A DNA stretch of 64,000 nt from an uncultured Paenibacillaceae bacterium (GTDB lineage: Bacteria > Bacillota > Bacilli > Aneurinibacillales > Aneurinibacillaceae), in the NCBI GenBank assembly GCA_946478845.1, contig CAMLDI010000009.1, positions 42,775 to 106,774 of the forward strand, written 5' to 3'. Under the pieces are notes generated by a model. The model saw only the letters and a program-made list of their open reading frames with translations. It was not told the DNA's origin and made no database searches. Below, in pieces: positions 1 through 8,515 of this stretch (position 1 is the first letter of the stretch; every line of letters starts with the position of its first letter). The translations under genes and the position numbers were made by a program.

Positions 1-404
1 GGGTTAAGTCCTTTACGTTTAAACCTTATGATAAGTTGTGGCTTCAGCATCTAGGAGGTTATTTATCCAAGCAGTCGGATTCTTTGCCCGCGGGTAAATA
101 TAATGCAGGGCAAAAGGTATTTTTTTGGATGACTATTTTGCTTTCTATAATTCTTACAGTTACCGGAAGAAGTCTAATGATTAGTAAAGTGACTGAAACG
201 GAAGCAAGCGGCATGATTCTTGTTATACATGGTTGCGCGGCAGCCTTATCGATTATATCCATAGTTGGTCATATATATTTGTCTTTATGGGCGAATAAAG
301 GAACCTGGCGAGTCTTAAAGAGTGGAAAAGTATCAGAAAAATGGGTGCAATGTCATCATCCAAATTGGGAAATAGAAAATTTTGAATCAAAATTATCTAA
401 GTAA
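1..404 (+). CDS. fdnI: Formate dehydrogenase cytochrome b (gamma) subunit, C-terminal part
   Basis: This is the membrane cytochrome b subunit that passes electrons from a formate dehydrogenase to quinone. The frame is open from base 3, so the 5' end lies outside the window. Two transmembrane segments are visible. The second holds two histidines 14 residues apart (VIHG...GHIY), which is the spacing of the haem b ligands in the FdnI/FdoI family. The HHPNW motif near the C terminus matches the conserved KHHPxW of the family. The catalytic and iron-sulfur subunits would be expected upstream. It ends at a TAA followed by a strong hairpin terminator. The family call is good; the electron donor is inferred. 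Confidence 0.85.
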   Translation, partial: VKSFTFKPYDKLWLQHLGGYLSKQSDSLPAGKYNAGQKVFFWMTILLSIILTVTGRSLMISKVTETEASGMILVIHGCAAALSIISIVGHIYLSLWANKGTWRVLKSGKVSEKWVQCHHPNWEIENFESKLSK

Positions 405-441
405 AAATTGCACCCTATACGGAGTTGCGATGTGAATTAGT

Positions 442-480
442 AAAAAATCCCTGCCTTATTACAAGACAGGGATTTTTTTC
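442..480 (+). terminator. Rho-independent terminator after the formate dehydrogenase gene
   Basis: AAAAAATCCCTG and CAGGGATTTTTTT form a stem with a short loop and a T tract. It is A-rich on the other side, so it can also serve the converging gene at 490-816. Confidence 0.85.
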
Positions 481-489
481 TATATGAAA

Positions 490-816
490 TCACAAAACGG
501 CATCAATATAATTGCCAACTCCTCTTACAATAGGAAGCCCTTGTTGTTCTAACTCCTTCCACACTTTTTGATCAAGGGAAAAAGGGCTCTTTTTTTGCAA
601 TGACTCAATTTCCTCTGGGGAAAGTTGAACATGATAATAATCCTCTTTATTTCTTACAATCAATTCATAGTCCGCCAGTTTCATCACAATGACTTCTTCA
701 TAATCCTCACTCCACTCTTTGAGCTGAAGTTCAATGACCTGGGCAATGTGCAATAAAAATTCCTCTCCACTTTTACTTCGGGCCATATACCCTCTTCCGG
801 GACCGTTAATGTTCAT
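490..816 (-). CDS. Hypothetical 108-residue protein under a SAM riboswitch
   Basis: I do not recognise this protein. It is soluble and acidic, with no cysteine, signal peptide or membrane segment. Its first residues are glycine/arginine-rich (MNINGPGRGY). The middle looks like alternating helix and strand (LADYELIV, YYHVQLSPEE). The start is well supported by AAAGGAG seven bases before ATG. The gene is preceded by an S-box riboswitch and its terminator on the same strand, so its expression should rise when S-adenosylmethionine is scarce. That points to a role in methionine, cysteine or SAM supply, but nothing in the protein itself identifies one. It converges on the formate dehydrogenase gene. 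Confidence 0.75.
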   Translation of the reverse strand: MNINGPGRGYMARSKSGEEFLLHIAQVIELQLKEWSEDYEEVIVMKLADYELIVRNKEDYYHVQLSPEEIESLQKKSPFSLDQKVWKELEQQGLPIVRGVGNYIDAVL

Positions 817-867
817 TGTTACATCTCCTTTATTAAAACTTTAATTAAAAAGGTTATGCAAGAATTA

Positions 868-1020
868 AAAAGGCCCCTTATTGCAAATGAATGCAACAAA
901 AGAGCCAGGGCGTCCGTTCGTTATCATTCAAAGCCGTTGCTTTGCTGGTTGAAGCACCTTATCGCCTTGACAGGTTGCTGTGAATTCTCTGAGCCAGTTC
1001 TCTCATCCACTCTTGATAAC
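868..1020 (-). promoter_or_regulatory. SAM-I (S-box) riboswitch with terminator
   Basis: Read on the minus strand, the closing helix P1 is GTTATCA (1020-1014) with TGATAAC (926-920). Between them lie the S-box core elements in order: ATCAAGAG, GAACTGGC, CAGCAACC and AAGGTGCT. A terminator follows at about 905-868, with a GGCTC...GGGGCC stem and a TTTTT tract. It sits just upstream of the 108-residue gene at 816. This arrangement is that of a transcription-terminating OFF switch: SAM binding favours the terminator. Confidence 0.9.
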
Positions 1021-1091
1021 CTTATTTAATTACTTTCAATGTATCATAGGACCCTTAGAAGTGTAAAGATGAACATCCTAAAGTCCCTTTT

Positions 1092-1100
1092 TGCTATACT
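1092..1100 (+). promoter_or_regulatory. Probable promoter of the pxpBCA operon (extended -10)
   Basis: TGCTATACT gives a TG-extended -10 (TATACT, 1095-1100), 36 bases before the pxpB start. No good -35 is visible at the expected distance, which is common with extended -10 elements. Confidence 0.45.
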
Positions 1101-1136
1101 TAGTATATTAAAAATGTTTGAAAGGAACGGATAAAG

Positions 1137-1865
1137 ATGGCAGGCAATGTGCAAGTCAATATTTCTTCATTGGGAGACCGGGCAATCCTTATGGAATTTG
1201 GCTCTGAAATCCATTATTCCCATTTTTCCTACATCACATCCCTGATCCATACCCTTGAATCCAAACCCTTTCCTGGATTTATCGAGTGTATTCCCTCTTA
1301 TACAACGGTGACTGTTGTATATGAACCCTATGCTTTTTTGCATTCTCCCTCCCCTTTTCAAGAGATTAAAAAAATCTTGCTAGAGAAAATGAACCAGGTC
1401 ACTATTGATCAACAAACCCAGGCCAGGAACATTGTTATTCCTGTATGCTATGGTGGGGAAAGAGGGCCAGACCTTTCTGCGGTTGCATCATTTCATGGAA
1501 TTTCCGAAGAAGAAGTCATTCGCATTCATAGCAGTGCGTATTATCAAGTATATATGCTTGGCTTTTCTCCCGGGTTTCCTTATATCGGGGGCTTGCCCAG
1601 AGAAATTTCCACCCCTCGTAAATCAACACCCCGCTTAAAAATTCCCTCAGGTTCTGTAGGCATCGGTGGGGAACAAACAGGAATCTATCCTCTGGAAACC
1701 CCGGGGGGTTGGAATATTATTGGACAAACGCCATTAACCCTATTTCAACCGGAAAAAATGCCCCCAACCTTATTGCAAAGGGGGGACCAGGTCACCTTTG
1801 TCCCCATTACTCAGGAGGAATTTGCGAAAATCCAGAGGGAGGAAAAATTCAAATGGGATTTGTAG
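1137..1865 (+). CDS. pxpB: 5-oxoprolinase subunit B (KipI family)
   Basis: One of three subunits of the bacterial ATP-dependent 5-oxoprolinase, which opens pyroglutamate to glutamate. The 242-residue length and the motifs GDRAILMEFG (N-terminal), YMLGFSPGFPYIGGLP and IGGEQTGIYPLETPGGW are typical of the PxpB/KipI allophanate hydrolase subunit 1 family. A Shine-Dalgarno GAAAGGA precedes the ATG. The gene overlaps pxpC by 13 bases and heads a complete pxpBCA operon, which makes pyroglutamate recycling more likely than a dedicated KipI anti-kinase role; in B. subtilis the homologue was first described as an inhibitor of sporulation kinase A. Confidence 0.92.
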   Translation: MAGNVQVNISSLGDRAILMEFGSEIHYSHFSYITSLIHTLESKPFPGFIECIPSYTTVTVVYEPYAFLHSPSPFQEIKKILLEKMNQVTIDQQTQARNIVIPVCYGGERGPDLSAVASFHGISEEEVIRIHSSAYYQVYMLGFSPGFPYIGGLPREISTPRKSTPRLKIPSGSVGIGGEQTGIYPLETPGGWNIIGQTPLTLFQPEKMPPTLLQRGDQVTFVPITQEEFAKIQREEKFKWDL

Positions 1866-2836
1866 TTGTTCGGCCCGGTTTGTTAACGACCATTCAAGAT
1901 ACAGGAAGAAAGAATGTAGGCAAATTCGGTGTGGCATCAGGTGGGGCCATGGATCCCTATTCCTTACGGGTTGCTAACCTTTTATTAGGAAATCCCCAAT
2001 CGGCCCCCGCATTAGAAATTACCTTAATTGGCCCGGAATTGGAGGCAAAAGAGGATTTCTGGATTTCGATTTGTGGTGGAGATTTGTCTCCGTCTATTGA
2101 TGGTAAAGAGATTCCCCTATGGCGTCCTGTCCGGATTCTAAAAGGGCAAAGGCTGGGATTTGGCCCCTGTGTTACCGGTTTTCGTGCGTATCTGGCTGTG
2201 AATGGGGGATTTTCTGTCCCCTCTGTTTTAGCAGGAAGGGGAACGGATTTGCGGGGAAAAATAGGCGGATTTCAGGGGAGAGGGTTGCGAAAAGGGGACC
2301 ATTTGCCTGTGGTTGATGTACAGCAAGAGCCTCGTTGTTCCTTTCGGTTAGGGGTAGAGTGGATTCCTCACTGGCAGGAAAGCCCATCTATCCGGGTAAT
2401 TCGAGGTGCAGAATTTTCTTCCTTTACAATACAAAGCCAGCAAGATTTTTTTGCCGATGTATTTCAGGTAACTCCCCGTTCTGACCGCATGGGATATCGT
2501 CTGCAGGCCAGGGATGGTTCCCCTCTCTTGCGCCAGCTTCAGGAAGATGTGATTTCTTCAGGGGTGGTGACTGGAACCATTCAGGTGCCTCCTGATGGCC
2601 AACCTATTGTATTAATGGCAGATTGCCAGACAGTGGGAGGCTATCCCCGCATTGGGGTGGTCGCTACCGTAGATTTGTCGAAAATGGCCCAGTGCAAACC
2701 CGGGGATTATGTTACCTTTGAAGAAATCACACTGGAAGAGGCCCAGGACCTTTATATCCATCAAGAAAGAAGTTTGCGCATTCTAGGCATGTACCTGGAA
2801 AGGGAATGGAGGAAAAGCAGCCGTGTACTCAATTGA
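1853..2836 (+). CDS. pxpC: 5-oxoprolinase subunit C (KipA family)
   Basis: Second subunit of the 5-oxoprolinase complex, allophanate hydrolase subunit 2 family, 327 residues. Family signatures are seen at [13 protein letters not shown] near the N terminus, [17 protein letters not shown], and SDRMGYRL in the second half. A longer frame exists upstream, but the start is placed at ATG 1853 because GAGGGAGG lies a suitable distance before it and homology begins there (MGFVVVRPG). It overlaps pxpB by 13 and pxpA by 14 bases, indicating translational coupling. Confidence 0.92.
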   Translation: MGFVVVRPGLLTTIQDTGRKNVGKFGVASGGAMDPYSLRVANLLLGNPQSAPALEITLIGPELEAKEDFWISICGGDLSPSIDGKEIPLWRPVRILKGQRLGFGPCVTGFRAYLAVNGGFSVPSVLAGRGTDLRGKIGGFQGRGLRKGDHLPVVDVQQEPRCSFRLGVEWIPHWQESPSIRVIRGAEFSSFTIQSQQDFFADVFQVTPRSDRMGYRLQARDGSPLLRQLQEDVISSGVVTGTIQVPPDGQPIVLMADCQTVGGYPRIGVVATVDLSKMAQCKPGDYVTFEEITLEEAQDLYIHQERSLRILGMYLEREWRKSSRVLN

Positions 2837-3572
2837 TCTAAATTGCGATATGGGAGAAAGTTATGGCCCTTTTATTGTCGGCAATGACCAGGCCATTTTG
2901 TCTTATATCACTTCAGCGAATATCGCCTGTGGCTTTCATGGGGGGGACCCTGCAGTCATGGAACAAACCTTAATCATGGCTTTTGAACATCAGGTGAAAA
3001 TCGGCGCCCATCCTGGACTCCCTGATTTGCAGGGGTTTGGCAGGAGAAACATGGACATCTCTCCCCGGGAGGCATATCAAATTGTCGTGTATCAAATCGG
3101 TGCCTTACAGGCTTTTGTCACAGCCTTAGGGGGGAAAATGAATCATGTGAAACCCCACGGTGCTTTATATAATATGGCTGCCAAAAACAAAAATTTGGCA
3201 GAAGCCATTGCAGAAGCCGTTTATAAAGTCAATCCAGAATTCATTCTTTATGGACTGGCAGGGAGCCATTTGGTCTATGAGGGAGAAAGAATTGGCTTAT
3301 CCATTGCCCATGAAGTATTTGCAGACAGAACCTATCAAAGGGATGGTTCCCTGACGCCTCGTTCCCATCCCCAGGCTTTAATCCATGATTCAGGCCAGGC
3401 TATTGCCCAGGTTGTATCTATGATTAAAGAGGGAAAAGTCATCGCTTTATCAGGGGAAGAGGTGCCTATGAAAGCAGACACCCTCTGTATACATGGCGAT
3501 GGTGCCCATGCCCTGATTTTTGCAGAATTAATCAGAAAGAACCTGAGAGCAGAAGGGATTCAGGTGAAATAA
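2823..3572 (+). CDS. pxpA: 5-oxoprolinase subunit A (LamB/YcsF family)
   Basis: Third subunit of the 5-oxoprolinase, LamB/YcsF family, 249 residues. [12 protein letters not shown] at the N terminus, [28 protein letters not shown] and [10 protein letters not shown] are hallmark motifs; the family has a polysaccharide-deacetylase-like barrel fold. The start is GTG, with GGAGG upstream inside pxpC. Its last 13 bases overlap the 3' end of the convergent lipoprotein gene, so no terminator separates them. Confidence 0.92.
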   Translation: MYSIDLNCDMGESYGPFIVGNDQAILSYITSANIACGFHGGDPAVMEQTLIMAFEHQVKIGAHPGLPDLQGFGRRNMDISPREAYQIVVYQIGALQAFVTALGGKMNHVKPHGALYNMAAKNKNLAEAIAEAVYKVNPEFILYGLAGSHLVYEGERIGLSIAHEVFADRTYQRDGSLTPRSHPQALIHDSGQAIAQVVSMIKEGKVIALSGEEVPMKADTLCIHGDGAHALIFAELIRKNLRAEGIQVK

Positions 3573-4012
3573 TCATTTAATTTTTCATGCCCTTGATAAT
3601 ACTTCCCTTTGTTTTGCAAAATCCATTTGTTTTTTTTCTTGTAAACATTAATGGTTTGTGCCTGTCCATCGGGAAATTCCAGGATAAGGGTAAAGGTTGG
3701 GGGCAATTGAATCATGGTAAAGTCATCCCCCATTTTCGTGGATTGATTTAATACTTGTTTCAAGGGGGGCAACTGGTCACCCGCGTATTTTTTAAGTAAC
3801 GTTTTTCCGTTATCCTGGTTGTGGTAAATGGCAATTTCATTGGCATCATTGGACCCTGTATTCAACCCTTCGTCCCCTTCTGCCGCTTTTGCATTCCCTT
3901 GATTGAGAACATGGGTTTGTTCTTTAGAAGGCGAAGAATGAGGACTCTGGGGAGAACAACCTGTAAAAAATAGGGTTAGGACACAAAACAAGTTTAATAA
4001 CGTATTTTTCAT
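3560..4012 (-). CDS. Putative lipoprotein of unknown function
   Basis: A 150-residue protein with a signal peptide ending in a lipobox-like FFTGC, so it is probably lipid-anchored at residue 19 and displayed outside the membrane. A Ser/Asn/Gly-rich linker (about 20-55) leads to a C-terminal domain with a repeated beta-strand pattern ([21 protein letters not shown]). AAAGGAGG precedes the ATG. I do not recognise the family. It converges on pxpA with a 13-base overlap. Confidence 0.7.
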   Translation of the reverse strand: MKNTLLNLFCVLTLFFTGCSPQSPHSSPSKEQTHVLNQGNAKAAEGDEGLNTGSNDANEIAIYHNQDNGKTLLKKYAGDQLPPLKQVLNQSTKMGDDFTMIQLPPTFTLILEFPDGQAQTINVYKKKNKWILQNKGKYYQGHEKLNDYFT

Positions 4013-4098
4013 AAAAACCTCCTTTTCCCTTTTTCCAGTTCACAGTATACTTAAAGGGTAGTCTTTATTTTGACACTATAGATTGAGAGGAGAACGAA

Positions 4099-4479
4099 AT
4101 GGCTAGAGTATTTGTTATTCTTGGCAGTATTAATATGTTGATTGCCGTAGCCCTTGGTGCCTTTGGTGCCCATGTTGTACGGGATCTCATTAGTGACCAT
4201 TATTATACGATTTACCAAACCGGCGTAGATTACCATATGTTTCATAGTTTAGGGATTCTTATTGTAGGCATTTTAGCCTTGAAAATTCCTGGCAAACAAA
4301 TAAATTGGTCGGGTTGGCTTCTTTTTATTGGAATTGTCATTTTCTCCGGAAGTTTATACGTCCTTAGCTTAAGTGGAATTAACGTCATTGGCGCTATTAC
4401 TCCAATTGGCGGAGTATCCTTCCTTATTGGTTGGTTCCTTCTGGCCCTTGCTGCTTATAAAAAATTGGGTAAAGAGTAA
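4099..4479 (+). CDS. DUF423 membrane protein (YwdK type)
   Basis: A 126-residue integral membrane protein with four predicted helices. The motif ALGAFGAHV near the N terminus, TGVDYHMFHSLG and GAITPIGG towards the end are characteristic of the DUF423 family (B. subtilis YwdK). The role is unknown. GAGAGGAG is well placed before the ATG. It ends two bases from the convergent BrkB gene. Confidence 0.88.
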   Translation: MARVFVILGSINMLIAVALGAFGAHVVRDLISDHYYTIYQTGVDYHMFHSLGILIVGILALKIPGKQINWSGWLLFIGIVIFSGSLYVLSLSGINVIGAITPIGGVSFLIGWFLLALAAYKKLGKE

Positions 4480-4481
4480 TT

Positions 4482-5318
4482 TTAAAGCGTCTTTTTTCTC
4501 CTTTCCAGCTGGGCATTTAATTGGCCCCCTACAATCACAATCATCCCGGAAAGATAGAACCAGATCATCAGGATAATTACCCCGCCTAGGCTTCCGTAAG
4601 TTAAGGAATAATTTTTAAAGTTATTAATGTAATAGGAAAAGCCCAGGGATACCCCAATCCAGCCAATGGCTGCAAAATTAGCCCCTACAAGAATGTGTTT
4701 TAAGGGGACTTTCCGGTTAGGGGCAAAATAATACAGCAGGGTAAACAAAAAAACTAAATAGATAAAGCTGATGGCCCAGCGCAAAATGGACCAGAGGAGG
4801 AGAAAAGTATTGGAAACTCCAAAAAAGTGGATAAAAAACTCTTCCAGCATGGTTGCGAATACAGGAAAAATTAAAGTGATCAGGATGGCTAAAACTATGC
4901 CAATGGTAAAAACAATGGATAGGAAGCGGCTAAATAACCAGGAGCGTTCCTGGGGCACATCATAGGCTTTATTTAAAGCGTAAATGACCGCATTTAACGC
5001 ACTGGAAGCGGCCAATAGGGTACCAATAAGGGAAATAAAAAGAAGGCCGCTTCTTTTTGTATTTAGTAATTGGTCCAGGGTTGAAATGAGCAAATCTGTG
5101 ACACTTCCGGGCATTAATACTTCTAACATTTCCAGTGCCCCTTCTGTAGATATAGGCAGGAACCCAAGGAGGGTCACTAGAAAGATGAAGAAAGGAAAAA
5201 TGGACAAAAGCAAGTAATAGGCCAGCTGTGCCGATAAACTGGTCACATCATCATGGATAAAATGGATGACCATTTCTTTGATAAAAAGATAAACAGGGTT
5301 ATTTTTTAAAGTATGCAT
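4482..5318 (-). CDS. YihY/BrkB family membrane protein
   Basis: About 278 residues with six membrane helices, of the YihY/BrkB family once misassigned as ribonuclease BN. Family motifs include LSAQLAYYLLLSIFPF in the first helix, AASSALNAVIYALNKAY, and TYGSLGGVIILMIWFYLSG near the end. Its function is unsettled; transport or lipid export has been proposed for relatives. The frame is open to 5360, but no ribosome-binding site precedes that ATG. The ATG at 5318 has GAGGA eight bases upstream, so I start there. Confidence 0.82.
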   Translation of the reverse strand: MHTLKNNPVYLFIKEMVIHFIHDDVTSLSAQLAYYLLLSIFPFFIFLVTLLGFLPISTEGALEMLEVLMPGSVTDLLISTLDQLLNTKRSGLLFISLIGTLLAASSALNAVIYALNKAYDVPQERSWLFSRFLSIVFTIGIVLAILITLIFPVFATMLEEFFIHFFGVSNTFLLLWSILRWAISFIYLVFLFTLLYYFAPNRKVPLKHILVGANFAAIGWIGVSLGFSYYINNFKNYSLTYGSLGGVIILMIWFYLSGMIVIVGGQLNAQLERRKKTL

Positions 5319-5543
5319 AAAAACATTCCTCATTTTTCTCCCATTTTCTATTGATATCATGCCACGTTCGAGCCAATATCATGACACCTTTACACTTCTG
5401 AATACAAATTATCTACTTTTTGCCACGGATTCTACAAACTAAGCACTATTACAATAGTGAGAATTGTCAGACGATTTTCCTACACATTTTGGATTGTTTA
5501 TTTTATACTTTGCTTACAACCAAATCGGGGGAGGAAATAACCA

Positions 5544-5828
5544 ATGAAAAATAATGTTGGAACATTCAAATATTTTATAAATGGGGTCGTAAGCACATTG
5601 AAGAACCAGCAACAGGATCGGCAGTTGCTCCAGGGCAGGCAGATCCAATTGGAACGGAACAAGCCACAGCGAAGTCGGTGGTACAGGGAAATGTTCTTAC
5701 AGAAGTTTTTCGTAAAAGAAAAAGTGTGGGAGGAAAACAAAATGAAAAAATCGGTGTACTTAAGAAAGTTACAGATTGGGATAAAACTTTTCTGGAAAGG
5801 CAAACTGGACTACCTTCATACGGGATAG
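5544..5828 (+). CDS. Possible small gene with unresolved reading frame
   Basis: GGGGGAGGAAA eight to ten bases before ATG 5544 is a very strong translation signal. The frame from that ATG runs 94 codons, but after about codon 22 its product becomes an unusual K/R/Q/W-rich string. The frame one base back is open from about 5554 to 5872, and from about 5600 onward it shows codon use more like the neighbours (many GNN codons; ATGSAVAPGQADPIG). It lacks its own start. The simplest reading is a small gene carrying a frameshift, either a decayed gene or a sequence error. No homologue is recognised in either frame. Confidence 0.35.
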   Translation: MKNNVGTFKYFINGVVSTLKNQQQDRQLLQGRQIQLERNKPQRSRWYREMFLQKFFVKEKVWEENKMKKSVYLRKLQIGIKLFWKGKLDYLHTG

Positions 5829-5864
5829 AAACGAGTTACCGTTTTCGCCCCTTTCTTGTCCTTT

Positions 5865-5873
5865 TGATATAAT
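5865..5873 (+). promoter_or_regulatory. Probable promoter of ecsAB (extended -10)
   Basis: TGATATAAT is a perfect -10 with a TG extension, 45 bases before the ecsA ATG. The -35 region is weak. It overlaps the end of the ambiguous small frame upstream. Confidence 0.6.
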
Positions 5874-5917
5874 GGAAGCAAATAAAAGTTCTAATCCATT
5901 ATTTTGAAGGAGATAAC

Positions 5918-6661
5918 ATGGAATCCATATTGCAGGTTAATCAACTTAGTGGTGGCTATTTTAAAAAACACCCTGTATTACACGAGGTAAACTTTTCTGT
6001 CGCGCCGGGAGAAATGGTTGGGCTTATTGGCCTCAATGGGGCAGGAAAGAGTACAACAATTAAGCATATTCTTGGGTTATTAGAACCAACCCAGGGAACC
6101 ATCACCATACATAATAAAACACTGCAAGAGTCCCCAGGACTTTATCGGTCCGCCTTTTCTTATGTACCAGAGACACCCCTGTTTTACGAAGATTTAACCC
6201 TTCAAGAACATTTAGAATTAACAGCCATGGCTTATGGAATAACGAAAGAGGTATATGAAGAAAGGGTTGATCGCCTACTTGGCCAGTTTAATATGATGGA
6301 AAGAAAGAAAATGTTTCCTGCCCATCTTTCCAAAGGGATGCGGCAGAAGTTAATGATTATTAACGCCTTCCTCATAGAACCTGCCTTATATATTGTTGAC
6401 GAGCCTTTTGTGGGTTTAGATCCTGTGGGCATTCGTTCCCTCTTGGATTTAATGGTAGAAAGGAAAAATGAAGGAGCAGGCATCTTAATTAGTTCCCATA
6501 TTTTATCTACCTTAGAAAGGTATTGTGATCGGTTTATTATTCTCCACCGTGGCCGAATTATCGCAGCGGGCTCTCTGGATGACATCCGCAATCAGGCGGA
6601 TATGCCTGGTGCATTGTTAGATGATGTCTTCTATCATCTCACCGGGGAGGCGGATAAATAA
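5918..6661 (+). CDS. ecsA: ABC transporter ATP-binding protein EcsA
   Basis: Cytoplasmic ATPase of the EcsAB transporter, 247 residues. The Walker A motif is GLNGAGKST (about 38-46), the signature is LSKGM in place of LSGGQ, and Walker B is YIVDEPFVGLD. A switch histidine follows in SSHIL. In B. subtilis EcsAB is needed for normal secretion, competence and intramembrane proteolysis by RasP; its true substrate is not settled. AAGGAGA precedes the ATG. It overlaps ecsB by one base. Confidence 0.9.
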   Translation: MESILQVNQLSGGYFKKHPVLHEVNFSVAPGEMVGLIGLNGAGKSTTIKHILGLLEPTQGTITIHNKTLQESPGLYRSAFSYVPETPLFYEDLTLQEHLELTAMAYGITKEVYEERVDRLLGQFNMMERKKMFPAHLSKGMRQKLMIINAFLIEPALYIVDEPFVGLDPVGIRSLLDLMVERKNEGAGILISSHILSTLERYCDRFIILHRGRIIAAGSLDDIRNQADMPGALLDDVFYHLTGEADK

Positions 6662-7857
6662 TGGATACAAGAATCCTTTGGCAAAAACGCCTTGCCTCAT
6701 TTATGAAAGAGGCAGCGGGTTACTCCCGTTATATTGCGAATAGCGGATCCATTGCATTCTTGATTTTTGCCTTTATTGGTGGAGCTGTTTATTACAGCAA
6801 CCTTTTGCGAAACATTCCTCCTGATTTGCCTGTGGAATGGGGAATGACAATTGTCTTTGCCTTACTTCTGGCCAATGGAAAAATCCGCACATTTATGAAA
6901 GCGGGGGATCGGGTATTTATATTGCCAGCGGAAAAGTACATGGGTCCATATTTTAAGGGGGCGATTAGTTATAGCCTAATTGTTCAGTCCATCCTTCTTT
7001 TTCTTGTTCTTTTAATTGCCTGGCCATTGTACCGCCATCACATGGGAGAGGAAACCTTGCCTTTTTTACAGGTAATGATTGCTCTCATTGTATTAAAAGC
7101 CGTAAACCTGATGGCTCTCTGGCAGGAAATGAAAATAGGCCAACGTGGAATGAAAATGTTTCATTCAATCATTAGAACCCTGGTACTGGTTCCTCTTTTA
7201 TACTTTTACTTCTCCCAGGGAATTAATACAGTATGGATTGGCGGGGTTTTTGCCCTTATTCTCGTTAGTTTCATCTATTATCGATCCATGTTCTGGAATC
7301 GTTTATTGCGTTGGGACGAGTTGATTCAAGAAGAAATAAAGGCCATGTCCCGTTTCTACCGTTTGATTAATGGATTTATCGATGTACCTGGGGTTAGTGT
7401 TACTGTTCATCGCAGGCCATGGTTATCTGGCATCACCAACAGGTTGTCCTTTTCTCAGGAAAACACATATACTTATCTGATTTTAAAATCCTTTATACGA
7501 TCTGACCTATCCGGGATTATTTTGCGTATGACTCTGATGGGGTTGGCTGTTATCCTATTAATTCCTGGGGATTGGGGAAAAGGAACAGCTTATGGCATTT
7601 TTCTTTATATGGTAGGAGTACAGTTGGTTGCACTTCGGCAAATTCATTCCCATGTATTCTGGTTTTTTCTTTACCCCGTTGATTCATCACAAAGAATAAA
7701 AGCCATCAAACGAGTGAATCTGTGGGTCCTTGGTGTGGTTTCTCTCTTATTAGCCGTTCCTTTGTTATTTAGTTTCCAATCCATTTATTTGCCTGTGTCA
7801 GCTATTTTGATCGCCTTAATTATGGTTGTTTATCTTAGAAAGAGAATAACCGTTTAA
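6661..7857 (+). CDS. ecsB: ABC transporter permease EcsB
   Basis: Membrane partner of EcsA, 398 residues with about nine hydrophobic segments. Family features are the N-terminal motif FLIFAFIGGAVYYSNLLR, the LPAEKYM segment before helix 3 and the absence of an extracytoplasmic domain. The start ATG lies one base inside the ecsA stop, so the two are translationally coupled. The 3' end overlaps the convergent acetyltransferase gene by 23 bases. Confidence 0.88.
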   Translation: MDTRILWQKRLASFMKEAAGYSRYIANSGSIAFLIFAFIGGAVYYSNLLRNIPPDLPVEWGMTIVFALLLANGKIRTFMKAGDRVFILPAEKYMGPYFKGAISYSLIVQSILLFLVLLIAWPLYRHHMGEETLPFLQVMIALIVLKAVNLMALWQEMKIGQRGMKMFHSIIRTLVLVPLLYFYFSQGINTVWIGGVFALILVSFIYYRSMFWNRLLRWDELIQEEIKAMSRFYRLINGFIDVPGVSVTVHRRPWLSGITNRLSFSQENTYTYLILKSFIRSDLSGIILRMTLMGLAVILLIPGDWGKGTAYGIFLYMVGVQLVALRQIHSHVFWFFLYPVDSSQRIKAIKRVNLWVLGVVSLLLAVPLLFSFQSIYLPVSAILIALIMVVYLRKRITV

Positions 7858-8335
7858 TTTTTCCAGCTCTCTTTTTATAATCTAATTCCACAGTAAATCC
7901 ATACTTCATATAAAAATGGCGGATTCGTTCAAAATGGTTCCAATCAATGCTGGAAATATTTCCTGTGATGACGTTGATACTCTCTTTTTTGGCAATTTTT
8001 AATAATTGCTCCATGAGAAGGGATCCGTATCCTTTGTTGTAATCCTTAAAATGGATATGGATATCGGCAATAAAAAACTCTTTTTTCTCTACTTCGTAAA
8101 AAACATAAACGGCCAGGTGTAATGGTTCTGTACTGGGTTCTTGAGGAAAGACATAGGCGTAAATATCAGGGTCGGCATCAATTAATTGAGAGGATCTGTA
8201 TATAAGGACAAGTTCCTGGTTTTTGGCCCGTTTTACAGCCAAAATCTTTCCCCCGCCCTGTTCAATTTTATTTATCTGATTTGAACATTCGTTGAAACGA
8301 TGGTGTTTCGTCCACTCCTGGTACTGAGGTCCCAC
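7835..8335 (-). CDS. GNAT family N-acetyltransferase
   Basis: A 166-residue GNAT-fold protein. The acetyl-CoA pyrophosphate-binding motif A is seen as NKGYGSLLMEQLLKIA (about 110-125), followed by the typical strand and the YMKYGF motif B near the C terminus. The substrate cannot be inferred. The start is GTG with AGAGGG upstream. It is divergent from nothing obvious and converges on ecsB. Confidence 0.75.
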   Translation of the reverse strand: MGPQYQEWTKHHRFNECSNQINKIEQGGGKILAVKRAKNQELVLIYRSSQLIDADPDIYAYVFPQEPSTEPLHLAVYVFYEVEKKEFFIADIHIHFKDYNKGYGSLLMEQLLKIAKKESINVITGNISSIDWNHFERIRHFYMKYGFTVELDYKKRAGKIKRLFSF

Positions 8336-8466
8336 TCAAAACACCCTCTTTTCTGTAATTTTTTCAAACTATTAGAAAAGACACAATTACTATTTAACAA
8401 TTCAACTCATGAATTCAAAATTCCTACAAGTAAAAGAAATATTTCACATTATTATAAAAAAAGAAG

Positions 8467-8504
8467 AAAAACCGCAATTTGTACGAAAAACTGCGGCTTT
8501 TTTC
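8467..8504 (-). terminator. Terminator after asnO
   Basis: On the minus strand GCCGCAGTTTT pairs with AAATTGCGGT and is followed by TTTTTC, 12 bases after the asnO stop codon. Confidence 0.8.
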
Positions 8505-8515
8505 GACAAATCTTA

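Noticed and set aside
5498..5803. A 101-codon frame on the minus strand opposite the small gene at 5544
   Set aside because: It has no ribosome-binding site, starts inside the strongly signalled plus-strand gene and gives a Phe/Cys-rich product with no family resemblance.
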